A DNA stretch of 64,000 nucleotides, taken from contig QXEO01001592.1 of the NCBI GenBank assembly GCA_007115705.1, positions 372,001-436,000 of the forward strand, written 5' to 3'. Source of the stretch: Dactylis glomerata (taxonomy: Eukaryota > Streptophyta > Magnoliopsida > Poales > Poaceae). Both the position numbers and the translations under genes were made by a program. Position 1 is the first letter of the stretch. Every line of letters starts with the position of its first letter. Of the stretch, positions 1 to 11,745 are shown piece by piece. The notes beneath the pieces were generated by a model. The model did no database searches. It was not told the DNA's origin and saw only the letters and a program-made list of their open reading frames with translations.

Positions 1-3000
1 TTATCAACAATCTTGCTGGTCACAAACTTAAAAGTTGAAAAATTCTCAAATCATCAGATTTTATGTGCATCACATGTGCCATGAGAAAATTATTATTTTT
101 AAGGCTCTCTCACCTTAAAATTAGAAATGAGCCATCCAAATTCTTGAATGTATACAAGAAGATATAGGTGGACTATTCAACCATTATATGTGTCATATAA
201 GTACTTCATGGTATCCATAGGCGCATCCTATAGATGGCCTTATGTGGGTCTCTAATCTTCATAAACTCATGATCTTACTAAATTAATTGCTCAATTATCA
301 AATTCGAGCAAATTATCCAAAGATATGGATTAAAACCATGTGAAATCATCTTAATGATCATTTATGATTTTACTAAGTACCTCATGTACATACCCAAAAA
401 GGTGCAACTAAACTCTTTATCAGAAGAGTAACTAATTAAAAGACCACATCAAGAAAATTTAATTATACCAACCTCTTGTTGGATATATGTGTCCTTACAC
501 GGCATAGATCTGATCAAGATCATAATAACTGCATACCATACTGCTTCCCCTTGCAGTAAGTACGTGGAAATCAAATAAGTATTTCCCATCTGCGATAATT
601 CGGTCATATACCGATATCACCACCCCCAACGTGCATCATGGGTTCTCACATCAAATTGGGATCTATGTGAGAAATAACTAAGTATAATTATTTATCCGTC
701 AAATACTTGACCCTAACAAGGGAGTTATTGATAGCCCTATGCGTTGATTGCATTTGCTCATTTTCGGCATTAGGGGGAGATAGTACCATAATGAATGCCG
801 ATAAATAAACTAGAAATGTCATAGACATTCAGTCCTTATATTCACGTACTTGAAAAATCTGAACACGAAGTTCAATCATAAACTTGCAACACATTGCAAA
901 TCTGCCAAATACATTTACTGAGAATAAAGATGTCACTACATCATATTATTCATGCAATCCATATGCAAGAAGAGTGGAGGTACCTAATTCAAACACTCTT
1001 CCCCCACATGAGAGCAAAAGGGGGAGAAACCTTCTCACATGGATTTAAGTTCTTATATGAATCCGCGGAATAGAGGAAATTGTATCCTCAAACTGTAAAT
1101 GTAATTCAACCTCAAGTTGAATAAGACAAAATGGATACTCATCATCCAAACCAACACAAATGTGCACACGATTTTAAGTGTTGGTCATCGAAACACGTTG
1201 ACTCTATTGTTATGGGAAATCACGAGGAGTTAAATGATGTAAATGATATTTCCACAAATCCATTGATTCAACAGAATCATATAACATAAAGCCTACATTT
1301 GTCGACATATATTTATTCTTGAAATTGCTAAAAACCTTTAGGGCCCTGAACCAAAGTCCATGGCAGAGTGCCTCATGCACTCGTATATTGGTTCAACTAG
1401 AAGGAAGCAATTAAATAAGAATAGCACTCGCTCAACAAAAGAGAGGTATCTACCTTAGTAATACCTACTCCTCATAAGGATTTTTCCTCTGAAAGATCAA
1501 TAAATTTTTGTTAATAATGAAAACAATGAGGTGGTGAAAAAGCGAGGCTTGTAGCACAAGGGTTCATGCAGAGACCCAACATCAATTATGATGCAACATA
1601 CCCTCTTGGTATATGTGGATTATGTTTCGATATTACTATTATTGGCAGTTACAAATAAACTATTCATGCAGTTGATGGATCCATACACATATGGATCACT
1701 CATTTTGGATACCTATATTAAAGTCCTTTAGGGCTTAAATCCAAAAGAAAATCGCAACATGCATTTGTATAAATCTTCAATAGTCACTCTATGACTTGAA
1801 CAGATAGTCGGAAAAATTATATGGTACAACCGACAAAGAGAATTCCTTCTACAAAGGGATTACTCAAATAATGATGTTTGCTTACATGTAGTCATAAACA
1901 AGATCCCTTATTGGATTATACATGACCTTTGGACATGTAGATGACTTTATCATCAAATTATATACATGAAAGGTGCTTGCAATCATCTTATGGCGGATAT
2001 TTGGATTAAACCAAATACCAATCAAGTTTACAACTTGAGTATATCCCCTTTGGAATACATATTTATCAGTCTTCATGTATCCATAAAGTATGGTAGTAAA
2101 TATGGATAAATCATATCAACACATATGGTCATACTATCCCTATCAAGGTACAAATAATTCATTAATCAATGATGAAGTGATATTGGGACCCATATTTCCA
2201 TATCTCACAAACTACATCATATGTGACAATATTTTTGTTGTCAGATTATTAAAGTGCAAAATCCAACGAAACGTTGGATGAAGTAATATTCTTTGGTATC
2301 TTCAAGGCACTAAATATCTTGATTAATTCCTTTCTTGATTAATTCCTTTAGGAAGATCAAGGTTTGACTATCATGTGATATACATATATTGGCTATAATC
2401 ATCTGATCCCAATAAATGCCATATCATGGACTGAACTCACTAGAAGATCCTTCTCAAGGATATCTTCATAATAGACTCTAAAGTCTATGCTTATTAATCA
2501 TTTACTTCGAAGCATCATACAATTTATATGGCTTCACAGAATGATTAACCACATTCAAAATGATGTGGTTAGGATTCAATAGAATCACCTACCATATCTA
2601 TCAAGATAATACACACTTGTATTACTCAAATGCATGTGGGTTATATAGAGAACAATATTGCAAAGAAAATTGCTAGTAAAATAGTAATTCCCAAAGCAGG
2701 CATATTGTTTTTTGCAAATATATCTTGTGAAAATCTAACAGATTTATTCACAATGTCTTTAATTACCAACTTTTGTTTCCATAACTATGTCCTGAAATTT
2801 GTATAAGACAACTTTGAGATTTGTACAATTCAGGGGGAGTAAACTCCCTAATTATAACCCGTTGATGGTCTTCAGATCATATATATTGTACTCTTTTTCC
2901 CTTGATGAGTTTTTCCTAATGATTTCTCATAGAGGTTTTTAATGAGACAATATAAAATACAAGTGTTTTGATATGCCATATTGCTTTCTCCTTATATTTT

Positions 3001-3417
3001 TCCCATTGGGGTTTAAAGGAGTTTTCAGTGGCACATCACATTGCACTCTTTGCAATAATCACATAAGATATATGTCATACCTCCTATTTTTTCCCATCGG
3101 GGTTTTTAGAAGGAAGTACACATGGCATATATGTTATTCTCTAAACTCACTAATGAGGTTTTCCCTTCTTTAAGGTTTTTCTCATATGAATTTCTAAGGA
3201 GATAACAATCATTATATGTTGCATCATTTTCTCCTTATTTTTCCCATAGGGTTTAAAGGAGTTTTAACAACATATTTCTATTCTCCTCATATTTTTCCCC
3301 ACTGGGTTTTTGGGGGAGAATAACAAGAACACGATCAAGAACATACTCAAGGTTATCCAAGAACACTTTGAAGATTATACAAGGCATTTTCGAGAAACGG
3401 TGTTGTCCAAGGGGGAG
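1..3417 (+). pseudogene. Decayed Ty1/copia polyprotein (internal domain)
   Basis: This is the wreck of a Copia polyprotein on the plus strand, with stops and shifts throughout. Near 1835-1890 the reading REFLLQRDYSNNDVCLHV fits the reverse-transcriptase stretch that precedes the YVDD region of Copia pol. Near 2284-2322, NILWYLQGTKYLD fits the RNase H part, and at 2732-2773 NLTDLFTMSLITNF fits the usual C-terminal end of Copia RNase H. After about 2830 comes the AT-rich, noncoding 3' tract with repeated 'ttttcccattggggttt' phrases that this kind of element carries before its purine tract. The purine tract ccaagggggag ends at 3417, directly before the LTR. No frame is long enough to be functional. 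The 5' LTR lies outside the window. Confidence 0.8.
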
Positions 3418-3620
3418 TGTTAGAAATAGGTTTAGCCTAAGTCTTAAGCTAACTAAGCAGTTACTTTTGGCCAAACGCCGTACAGGCGTCACGCCTCTTC
3501 GGGCGGACGCGACCTTGTATTACCGCCTTATTGGCACCTGTTCAGATTGTATATATACCCAAGTTCTTGATTAATAAAGCAGAGATTCATTCTCAATCCT
3601 TTACTTCAAACACAAACCAC
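3418..3620 (+). repeat. 3' LTR of the decayed Copia element
   Basis: The LTR starts TGTTAGAAATAGG directly after the purine tract. It contains a TATA-like tgtatatatac near 3548 and an aataaa polyadenylation signal at 3573-3578, as expected for a short Copia LTR. The 3' boundary is not certain: the sequence changes character at about 3617-3640, and I could not find a target duplication because the left end is outside the window. Confidence 0.65.
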
Positions 3621-3649
3621 AGAAGCTGCGCGCCGCCGCCACCCAGCGC

Positions 3650-3692
3650 CTCCGTCCATATTTATGAAAATTAATATGGGGCGGAGGGAGTG
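3650..3692. repeat. Stowaway-like MITE remnant
   Basis: A short piece with cctccgtccatattt on the left and the inverted form ggggcggagggag on the right, the Stowaway/Mariner terminal consensus. Almost the whole interior is missing. It may be a deletion product or a chance fragment of a longer MITE. Confidence 0.4.
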
Positions 3693-5077
3693 GCAAACAA
3701 AAGAAAACCAAAATGCAACGCAGCGAACATGCATCGCGGGACAGTTTTATGCATGTCACGTACGGGCGGCCGGGGCGCTTGTATAATTATTTATTAATTT
3801 GTACTAGTACCATTTCATTCCTGCGTGCCGCCCTCGAGTACTGTGAGGAGAATAAAAAACAAGACATGCAAGATCGAGAATAAAAACGAGCGCGCGCCTG
3901 GAAACGGATGGGGTCGTCCAAGACTAGAGTTGGCCCGCTGGTTGGAAAGCTGCGCGTAACTATTAAGTGTACTAGCGGTTGCCGAGGAGCGACGCCTGCT
4001 CGTTCAATCAAGCCTGCCCGCGGGTCCGTCCGGTGCAGGCGGTGCTGATGCATTCACCATTTCCTCTCCTCCTCCTTGCTGTAGCTACTTTAGCTATTCT
4101 GCTTGCTGCAATTCCTAGGGCCTGACGAGGCAAACACGACTGACCGCCTGCAGGGCCGTTTAGGAAGCTTGCTCGCTGTACGTGCATGCGCAGCTACATC
4201 TCACCAGTTTGGGCAGCTAGATGTTTGGCACTATGGAAAAACAATACTAGTTCGATTTCCCGATGGAATAACCCAATCAGCACTGCAGCTTGCTTGTCTC
4301 TCTCGCTTGCCCGACCCGACGTTGCTCCTTCCTGCTGGTGGACACGAGACGACACACGGCGGCAGAGGAAGGGATAAGGCGCGGTTCCACTTGCACAGGC
4401 CACGCCCCACTCCGCCATCGATTGGATTCATCTGCTCCTGTTCCCTTCCCTTCCACAGCTAGCGAGCAAATCGGTCCGGTAGTCCGCACCGGACTGGAGC
4501 TGGACCAGTTCGATTCACGTGGGACGTCCTCGCCAGTGCTGGGGATTCGAGACATGTAGAGTTAACTCTCCTGGGATACTCCAACACGGTCACAGCTCGC
4601 GGAACACACGTAGGACCACCGCAAAAAGCATCTGTCTCTGTCCAACGCTTTGCCCACATCAGCTGTTTAACACGCTTGGTTTTCCAGCCTACTTAACTAC
4701 CCAGCTCATGGTCATGGGTCTGGACCTCCAGGTGTATTCAGATTTTCACTAATGTAGTAGTATATGTATCTTTCGTACAATGCTCCAAAATTTCACAAAC
4801 TTACACCAATGTGCATGCCCGTCCAGCATCACAATGTGCTCAGCTCGATTAATTGGACAACACCTTTTCCAGTTATACGTACTGTAGTATACGTTGAATA
4901 AACAGATACGGTACGTTGGGAAAAAGTGCGGACAGAATCACAAAGTGCCCATCACGGAAAGGCAGTCCAAATCTTTAGAAACTAGCCAGACAGACGCCAA
5001 AAGTAGAACCTGGTGGTGGGCCCGCCGCATGCAGGACATCCCTTCAATCTCTCTCTCTTCTCACACACGCGCATTAA
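3693..5077. other. Intergenic, no supported gene
   Basis: Several short overlapping open frames occur on both strands here, especially 4100-4560, but none has a recognisable domain, a convincing start context or a splice pattern. I see no terminal repeats or target duplications. Confidence 0.5.
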
Positions 5078-5348
5078 GAGCATCTCCGGCAGTCGCTGGA
5101 AACTAGCGCTGCTCTAAAATAACTGATTTTTTAGGCGCACGTGGCGCGATATCCTCTTCCAGCAGACGTGGGAAAAAAACGCGCGTGCGGGATGTTTAGA
5201 CGCGCGCGCTGCGGTTGCGCTAGTTTGGGCGGCAAAACGCCCGCGCGGCGTAGAGCGCGCGCTACAAAAGCCGCGCGTCGCCCGCGCCCAACTGCCATGC
5301 GCGCGCCCGGAACATTCCCCTCTCCCCCTTCCTCGCGCGCACCGCGCC

Positions 5349-5828
5349 TGACGAGGTTTTAACCCGGCAATGCCCATGCTTGAGGGCTTTCGATCTATGG
5401 AGCGCTTGTGGGCGCTTGGCGGATTCGACGGCTTCAGACAGAAACAGGGGGTGCACACGAATTTACCCAGGTTCGGCCCCCCGGAGGGTAAAGACCTACA
5501 TCCTGCTTGTCTGATCTTGTATTGCTGGTATATAAGGAGCTGTTACAATGGCGCGCAGATGCAATCTGGCAGAGGTGGAAGGAGATGGCGTGGCTAGCCT
5601 ATGCGAGGTTGTTTTGTAGGCTATGCGAATCTTTCCAGAGATGGCGCTAGGGGTGCCCCTTGGTGGCTTTATATATGCAGCCATTTAGGGTTTACAAAGT
5701 CTCTTGCCTTCTACTCCAAGTCGGTGTGCTGGGCCTTGCGGGCTTCGTGTAACCTTCGAGCGGGCTTCTCCCCTGGACCGAAAACTAGGTAGGCGAATAT
5801 CGAGGGCCTATTTGTAATTCCTTCGTCA
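5349..5828 (-). mobile_element. Solo LTR (Gypsy-like) with perfect target duplication
   Basis: Read on the minus strand this 480-base unit starts TGACGAAGGA and ends AACCTCGTCA. It has TATA-like boxes and, in its second half, the 'gggccgaacctgggtaaa' phrase common in grass Gypsy LTRs. It is flanked by the perfect five-base duplication GCGCC at 5344-5348 and 5829-5833. No internal domain is present, so it is a solo LTR left by LTR-LTR recombination. Removing it joins the two parts of the leader of the left AP2 copy. Confidence 0.88.
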
Positions 5829-5863
5829 GCGCCCAACTGCCGCGTGCCCTGACTAGCGCCGCC

Positions 5864-5970
5864 ATGCCGCCTCACCGGCGCAGTGCCTTCGGCTTCAAGG
5901 GCGTGCGCCCACGCCCGAACGGGCTCTTCTACGCCGAGATTCGCACCGCCGGCTTCCGCCTCACGCTCGT
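5864..5970 (+). pseudogene. AP2-domain gene, 5' fragment (left copy)
   Basis: From an ATG in good context (gccgccATGCC) the frame reads a start like that of the right copy, then GFKGVRPRPNGLFYAEIR, the first strands of an AP2 DNA-binding domain. After the residues RLTL the frame runs into the reverse complement of the 3' end of the right copy and is no longer AP2. The copy is therefore truncated after about 35 codons. The junction lies at about 5963-5970. Confidence 0.75.
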
Positions 5971-6534
5971 TCAGTCGAAGGAGGAAGACGACGACACGAC
6001 GATTGTCGACGGGCCGACGCCGTTCTTCTTCTCCTCCTTCTTCCTTGCCGCCCTCCTCGCGGCATTCTCTTCCCTCGCCTCCTTGTTCGCGCGGCGCTCC
6101 TCGCGGTCGGCCTTCTTGACCGCCTTGATCGCGACCTTCTCCTCGGCCTTCTCGGCGTAGAACGCCTCCATCGCGGCGACGTCCTCCGGGAAGTTTTCGC
6201 GCCACTGGAGGCGGAGGCGCTCGTCGCGCTCCGCGATGACGAGGCGCTGCTCCAGCTCCCGCTGGCGCTGGCGCTGCTCGCGCGTCACTGCCGGCGGCGG
6301 CGGCGCGAGCATCTCCGCCTGCGCGCGCGTGGTGACGTCGTCGAAGTTCATGCTCCGGCGCGGGCGGCCGAGGCGCCAGGCGACGGCGTCGTAGGCGCGC
6401 GCCACCTCGTGCGCGGTCTCGAAGGTGCCGAGACCGATGCGCTCCTCACCGGAGCGGATCTCCGCGTAGAACGTCCCGTTGGGCCGCGCCCAGACGCCGC
6501 GGTAGCCGGAGCTGGAGCGGCGGCGCGGAGGCAT
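5971..6534 (-). CDS. Small AP2/ERF-like protein carried by a transposable element
   Basis: The 187-residue frame starts MPPRRRSSSGYRGVWARPNG. The AP2-like domain covers roughly residues 10-65: YRGVWARPNGTFYAEIR, then GLGTFETAHEVARAYDAVAW and a final NF. The usual WLGTF is GLGTF here, so one conserved tryptophan is missing. The second half (about 85-175) is highly charged, rich in Arg, Glu and Lys and probably helical, and ends in a serine run. The frame stays open for 102 codons upstream, but the ATG at 6534 follows the domain-proximal pattern of the left copy. AP2 proteins bind DNA as transcription factors in the nucleus. Whether this one is expressed is unknown; its setting inside terminal inverted repeats suggests a gene captured and multiplied by an element rather than a normal host ERF gene. 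Confidence 0.7.
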   Translation of the reverse strand: MPPRRRSSSGYRGVWARPNGTFYAEIRSGEERIGLGTFETAHEVARAYDAVAWRLGRPRRSMNFDDVTTRAQAEMLAPPPPAVTREQRQRQRELEQRLVIAERDERLRLQWRENFPEDVAAMEAFYAEKAEEKVAIKAVKKADREERRANKEAREENAARRAARKKEEKKNGVGPSTIVVSSSSSFD

Positions 6535-6857
6535 CTCGTCGGCGGAGGAGGGCGACGGCGGCGCGAGGCGCGTGGCAGAGCGAGCGGCGCGAGGTGGGCG
6601 ACGGCGGCGCGAAGCGCGTGGCAGAGCGAGCGGCGCGCGAGAGGGAAGTTTCAGTGGCGGTTGGTGAGCGCGGCGCGTGGAGTTAAATAGGGCGCGCGAC
6701 AGCCGAAGCGGCAAGTTTGCCGCGCAGGATAGCGCAAACGCGCGCCCGCGCCGCTCGTTTTCCCGCGCCCGCTGAAGGAGCGTGCGGGCTCTCCCGCGCG
6801 ACAAACGGACGGTTATTTTGCCGCGCGGGCGTTTTTGCACGTCTGTTGGAGATGCTC

Positions 6858-8900
6858 TTAGCTGCTGTCGCGAGGTCTGTATGAGCAGTGACAGACGAGT
6901 CTTTGTTACTGCATCGCGGTATATTTTTTGTCGCGGGATGTGAGGTTTTTTCTACGGGTAAAAAGATATGGGGACTCTTTGAATCAAAGGAGTTTTTATG
7001 AATTTTGATTGATTCGGTTTCTTACACTTTTTTCCGATGGGAGGAAGTAAATTTTTCTACTCTACAGTGTGGTTGTTTGACTCATAGTACTAAATGCCGT
7101 ACATATTAGTCTAAACAAAATACTTTTGCACTACATTTTTTTAATAAATCTGACATTCACTCAAACCTCTTTGCAAAAGTACTTTGTTTTTCATATGATA
7201 GATTTAAACAAACATTGATATTCACTGAAAAGTTAGGATTTTTTTTAAAATGTACTCCTTAACAACGATTTGGATTTAAACTCAATTTAGCCGCATTTTC
7301 TATTTAGATTATTTGCACTTTTTTGATATGTAGACTATTTGTAATAGTGTTGATAACTTTTAATAGACCAGAGGAATTTTCCAAAAAAAATGCCATCGTG
7401 CCATGATATAGGATACAGTAGGAGGAGGAGGGGTCTCAAATTTAAGAGAATGGGTCATTACACGTACTACACACCGCAATAGCCCGGTGAATGCTGCCAA
7501 ATGTGGGGATTCGAGAATCAGAGCAAAAGAGCGCAGCTTCCTCTCCAATCGAGAACCAGTGGAGACACATGTGGTGTGCGTGACGCATGCAGGGTTGGCT
7601 CTGTTTCTTCTACTATCTCAAACACACACAGGTCCACTGTTTCTCTGGACATGCATCGAGCGATGAGCAAAAGGAGTTTACCTGTCGCGTGCTAATCTGA
7701 GCTACTAGATCTGCAAGCCTAGCTCTAGCTGCGCCTACGCGTAGTACACGAGGCCGGCCGGGATGCGTTGGAAATAGGCGTAGCGGAGTTTCTCCCTGCC
7801 GAATGCCGATCCACACAGAATCCTTCTCGTGATGGGATTTGCATTCCTGGCTTTCGTTCGAGACATTGGGATAAGCTGCATCTGTATTGCTATGGGGCCC
7901 GCGTCTATTGCCATCGTTGACTCATGATGAGACTCTAGAATGCACAACAAACAGTTTTGGATTGGTACTACTAGTACTAACCGAAGTCAAAATGATCCAG
8001 GATTGGTAATGTTATGCAAAGTGTCCTCTTCGGCATGTGGTTTATACTAAAATTGTTACACGTACATCAACCGCGAGTAACTTTTGATTGATTTCTCCAG
8101 TATGTTGATAACTTTGGTATTAAGTTTGCAACATGAGGTTTTATTCAATGGGAAGCAAAATGTATTGTGTCTCAAATGTAAGCTTGGGGCTTCTTCAGAA
8201 ATGGCCCAAACACATTTTTTACCCGAGGTGACTTAAATAAATTTAATTTATACTAAAATTATATACTTTCATAATAACTTACTTTCAATAGACTAAAATC
8301 TAAATGATTATATCTTTTTCATTACATGGTTAGAACAATTAGAGAAATATGGAATGTTACAGATTAAAGTAGGCATTATTTTATTGCAACATACATCCAA
8401 AATTACACTTACAGTGTGCTACACAACTAATATGGAACATAGATAGTATTTTATAGATATTGGCTAAAATGGTAAAATCGTACACCCTTTTTTAAACAAA
8501 TATCTTACGAGAGATTTTGAAAACACAGCAGTTTTGTATTGGTACTACTAGTATGGTTTCAAAAGCCAAGCTCATGGAGTCATGGTCGCGCCTCCTGGAA
8601 GGTAATCTTCTAGTCCGTTTATAGATTCTAAAATTCGTAATAATTATTCTAAAAAAATATTCATGTGCAGTTGAAAAGAATAATTACTCATGGGTGCAAA
8701 TATATAAGTACTATAAGGTTAAAAAATAAATGTTGATGTGTGCGTCACATCAGACACAATATGGAACGCATACCTTTATGTGCGAGCATCCTTAAATTAT
8801 TTGAACAAAGAAGTACTACAGATCACGAGCTTTCGCTTTTTAGGGTAGATTTTTTTGCTCCGGGCCACCGGTGAGCCCATTGTCTTTATTTAAAAAAATC
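6858..8900. other. AT-rich intergenic DNA, nothing recognised
   Basis: Both strands were read. There are only short open frames without domains and no clear terminal repeats. Poly-T/poly-A runs and general AT richness suggest old repeat debris. Confidence 0.5.
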
Positions 8901-8949
8901 GAAAATCACATTTTCGAGTGTTTATTTTTTTTTCTGAAAATATATCCGA

Positions 8950-9165
8950 ATGTAGTCAATGATGTATCCCACATACATGCAAAATATCATTTGAGATACT
9001 TTGTATTCCGAGCTACACAAAAGTAACAAATGTGTGGATCTAAGTATGCTTGTTTTCAAATCTCCATTTTTTCCAGCTTTTATATATATTTTTGCAGCCC
9101 ACAATACAAAGAATGTTTCATTGCGGTTTTGCCTGTATGTGGGATACATCATTGACTAAGTCCAG
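8950..9165. repeat. Fold-back (hairpin) element
   Basis: The left arm contains gtcaatgatgtatcccacat (about 8956 on). The right arm, ending near 9160, contains its inverted copy atgtgggatacatcattgac. Pairing continues inward less perfectly for some 60-70 further bases (tttgtatt, gagct/gggct). This gives an imperfect stem of about 90-100 bases around a short loop, typical of a MITE. I could not fix the outer ends or a target duplication. Confidence 0.6.
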
Positions 9166-9239
9166 ATTTGTTACATTATTTTCTGAAACATGTGAATATA
9201 TGATTTTTTGTTATTCAAGAAATGAAGCGATCGTGTAGG

Positions 9240-11236
9240 TCGGTAGCTAAAAGAAACTTTTCGCTTTCCTCCAATATTTCGCATAGATAAAACATCAACT
9301 GCCACCTTAATCCTCCTGGCGGGTCCACCGGCCAGCAGGACATGAGGGATGAGGCTTGCGCGGCACAAAAGAAGAAACAGAACCGAAATCGCCGGTCTCC
9401 CACGCTCGTAGGACTACAGTCCGCTTGGCGTGGAGTGTGTGTCTTACATGCATGTCCTGTAATAATTTAAAAAGATGGCAAATCTTTTTTGGGAATCCCG
9501 AGCAACCCCCGCTTGGTCAAATCATGCAGCAAGCTGCACAACCCTTCGACGTTTATTTTTGATTAAAAGAAGGACACATTTTAAAAAAATGTACCCATGC
9601 CACCATCTCGATCGCAATCCGTGCAGTCTTTTTTTAATTACAGTATGACACGTTATTGTATGGGTTCGAACCATTGGTTAGGGACTTCGGGTATTGTTTT
9701 TGTCTTTCTTCAAGAGTAGACGCAGCAAGTCTAAAAATAATACGGAGACGCATGAAAGTGTGGAGAGAAATAATGCATTCGCTCAGTAGCAGGAGATTCG
9801 TGTTGCCGAGGATCAGTGGACCCCTCGGCTACCAAGAAATAGCACAGCTGGGACAAGCCCAACACTGGCCTAGCGTTCGCGCACGATTCTTAATTTGTGA
9901 AGGACAAAATTGTGGTCTAAACACATCTCGGCTAAGCCGACCCAAACGGAGCGAGTTTGTCCCTCGGTGTTTTTAAGGCAAGGCGATCTAGCGGTGCGAC
10001 GTAAACAAACTGATTCACCGCGGATAGGTTCGGTACGACCTAGTAATTCTGTAGTCGGGGCATTCTATCATTGTCCTCCATGGGCACGCCCGCCAGTGGC
10101 TCACATAGCATTCACTCCCGAATAGGCCATATCCCTCTCCCCCGCACCACCCATAGCGAAGCCGCCGCCATCGCCCTTCCTCCCGTCGCCGAAGACGCCC
10201 ACTTCAGTTGCAGCTTGCTAGAGGACAAACCTACCGCGATGTTTCTATGCGCACTTGGCGCTGATAGAGGAGTGACAACCTTACCGTGTTGGGAAAACAT
10301 CAGGGACGAAGCTAGGAAATTTTGTCAGTGGGGTCATGCCTATATTTCCTCTAATTGATTGGGGTCATCTTCTCTAGATAATCACTAGCTAGTGCTAATT
10401 AGTGAACTAAACATGTGTAATGATCTAGCACAGATACGCCTAGAGAGTCGTGCAACCGACCGGCATCTCCGCACATACCCTTCTCTCTTGCCCATCCATA
10501 TTCCGTCGCTCGCACCTTGGAGAATGGTGACGACCTCGAGCTCATGGTGTTGGTTACCATTGCCCCCATCCCCCTCGGGGTACTCTGTGTGTCCAAATGG
10601 TGGTGAATGTCAACGGATCTGGCTCGAACAGTGGTAGGGCCTTTTCCTTGCTCGGTGAAACCGGTGCTAAACCCATACACTCATGTGATGGCTTTGGGTG
10701 GTCGTCGCAATCCAATACTAATTAAGCACCATTTCTCTAGTCATCTGGTTGTTCGGGTGACGTTTACAAAAGCACGACTGGCGATGTCTTCACCACTGGT
10801 GTGCGTGTTCCTACGTTCTAGAGGGTTTCTTGCGGCTATACCTGGACCAAGCCTGTCCCAAACATCCGAGTAGAAATATCAAGCCTGAGCCGACCCGAGC
10901 GTCCCGATATTTGCGCTAAAAATTTAGGCCGTGCCCAGCCTGCCCCGGTCCGTCCAAGCCGGGCTAGGCTACCCATGGGCAAAAGGTGTGTTGTGGCTAG
11001 CAACGAGCGAGTTTGTGGGAGCCCGGCCGGATATATATGCGTAGGTTGTTGCCATGACATGTTGGTCATAGCACGTGGCTTGCTCCCTGTGGATATATGC
11101 AGTGCACTGGGGGTTCCTCCGGGAGGTGGTTCCTTCGAATATCACAATATTGGCATGATCGGTTATTCCATTTCTGAGTAGATGTTAATTTTTTCAGTAT
11201 GGTGTCTTCTTCTCTTCTCTAGTCATAAATTCTAAC
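9240..11236. other. Intergenic, no supported gene
   Basis: Short frames such as 9656-9976 and 10071-10358 have no domain and no supporting structure. A GC-rich patch at about 10850-10980 with repeated 'gcccgacc'-like phrases may be old repeat DNA, but no boundaries were found. Confidence 0.45.
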
Positions 11237-11735
11237 CACCTGAGAACAGAAGATTACTTTACGGTTTTGCTAATTCTCAGCTAACTAAGAATTAGTTTAG
11301 GTTTAGGGCCTAGTCACTTCTTCAACCGTTAGATCTATGCGCCGTGATTCGTGCCATAACTTATCTTCACCAACCACTCTCTTCTTCCTGGCTGCAGCGT
11401 GCGACTCGGCGCCGCCGCCGACGCGGCTGGCCACGGCGGAGGCGGTAGAGGGGAGCAAAGGAACTTAGGATGGGGGTAGGGGCGTGCCATCGCTGGAGAA
11501 GATGCGGCGCTCGTCGGAGTTTGAGGGATGGTCGGAGCGGTGCCGAACCGGCGGAGGGAGAGCTCGGGGCAGGGCAGGGCGGCGAGGTGCGCGGCAGCGC
11601 GCCGGCCGCAGGCGGGGTGGTCGACGGTTCGGCCGGTGGTGCTAAGCGGGAGAGCCGGCCGACGCTCGTCGGAAATGGAGAAGAAAGGTAACGTCAGTTG
11701 ACTTAGAACTAGGTTAGTTCTCAGTTAACTACTAC
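11237..11735. mobile_element. Possible MITE with palindromic subterminal repeats
   Basis: The left border region holds ctaattctcagctaacta plus its own inverted echo agaattag. The right border region holds cttagaactaggttagttct followed by cagttaac. The two borders share the tctcag(c/t)taact core. The interior begins AT-rich and becomes strongly GC-rich (11395-11690). The pattern is MITE-like, but no target duplication or exact TIR could be fixed. Confidence 0.4.
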
Positions 11736-11745
11736 GCCTTAGAGA

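Larger units (their letters stand above)
5078..6857. mobile_element. Composite TIR element carrying two inverted AP2 copies
   Basis: The ends are inverted repeats: GAGCATCTCCGGCAG at 5078 and, read from the right, GAGCATCTCCAACAG ending at 6857. The flanks are TAA on the left and TTA on the right, close to the three-base duplications of Harbinger-like elements but not identical. Inside, both outer parts are the GC-rich leader of the same kind of AP2 gene, pointing inward. The left copy (5864-5970) is cut after its first third and is fused to the 3' end of the right copy (5971-6534, minus strand). A solo LTR (5349-5828) sits in the leader of the left copy. The element thus looks like two related elements joined tail to tail, with the same outer end on both sides. 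Confidence 0.7.

Noticed and set aside
4103..4559. Cluster of short frames on both strands
   Set aside because: No domain, no splicing pattern, and the frames overlap in all directions as in random GC-richer DNA.
5711..6205. 164-codon minus-strand frame
   Set aside because: It runs from the AP2 element into the solo LTR in a different frame from the AP2 gene; highly charged low-complexity shadow.
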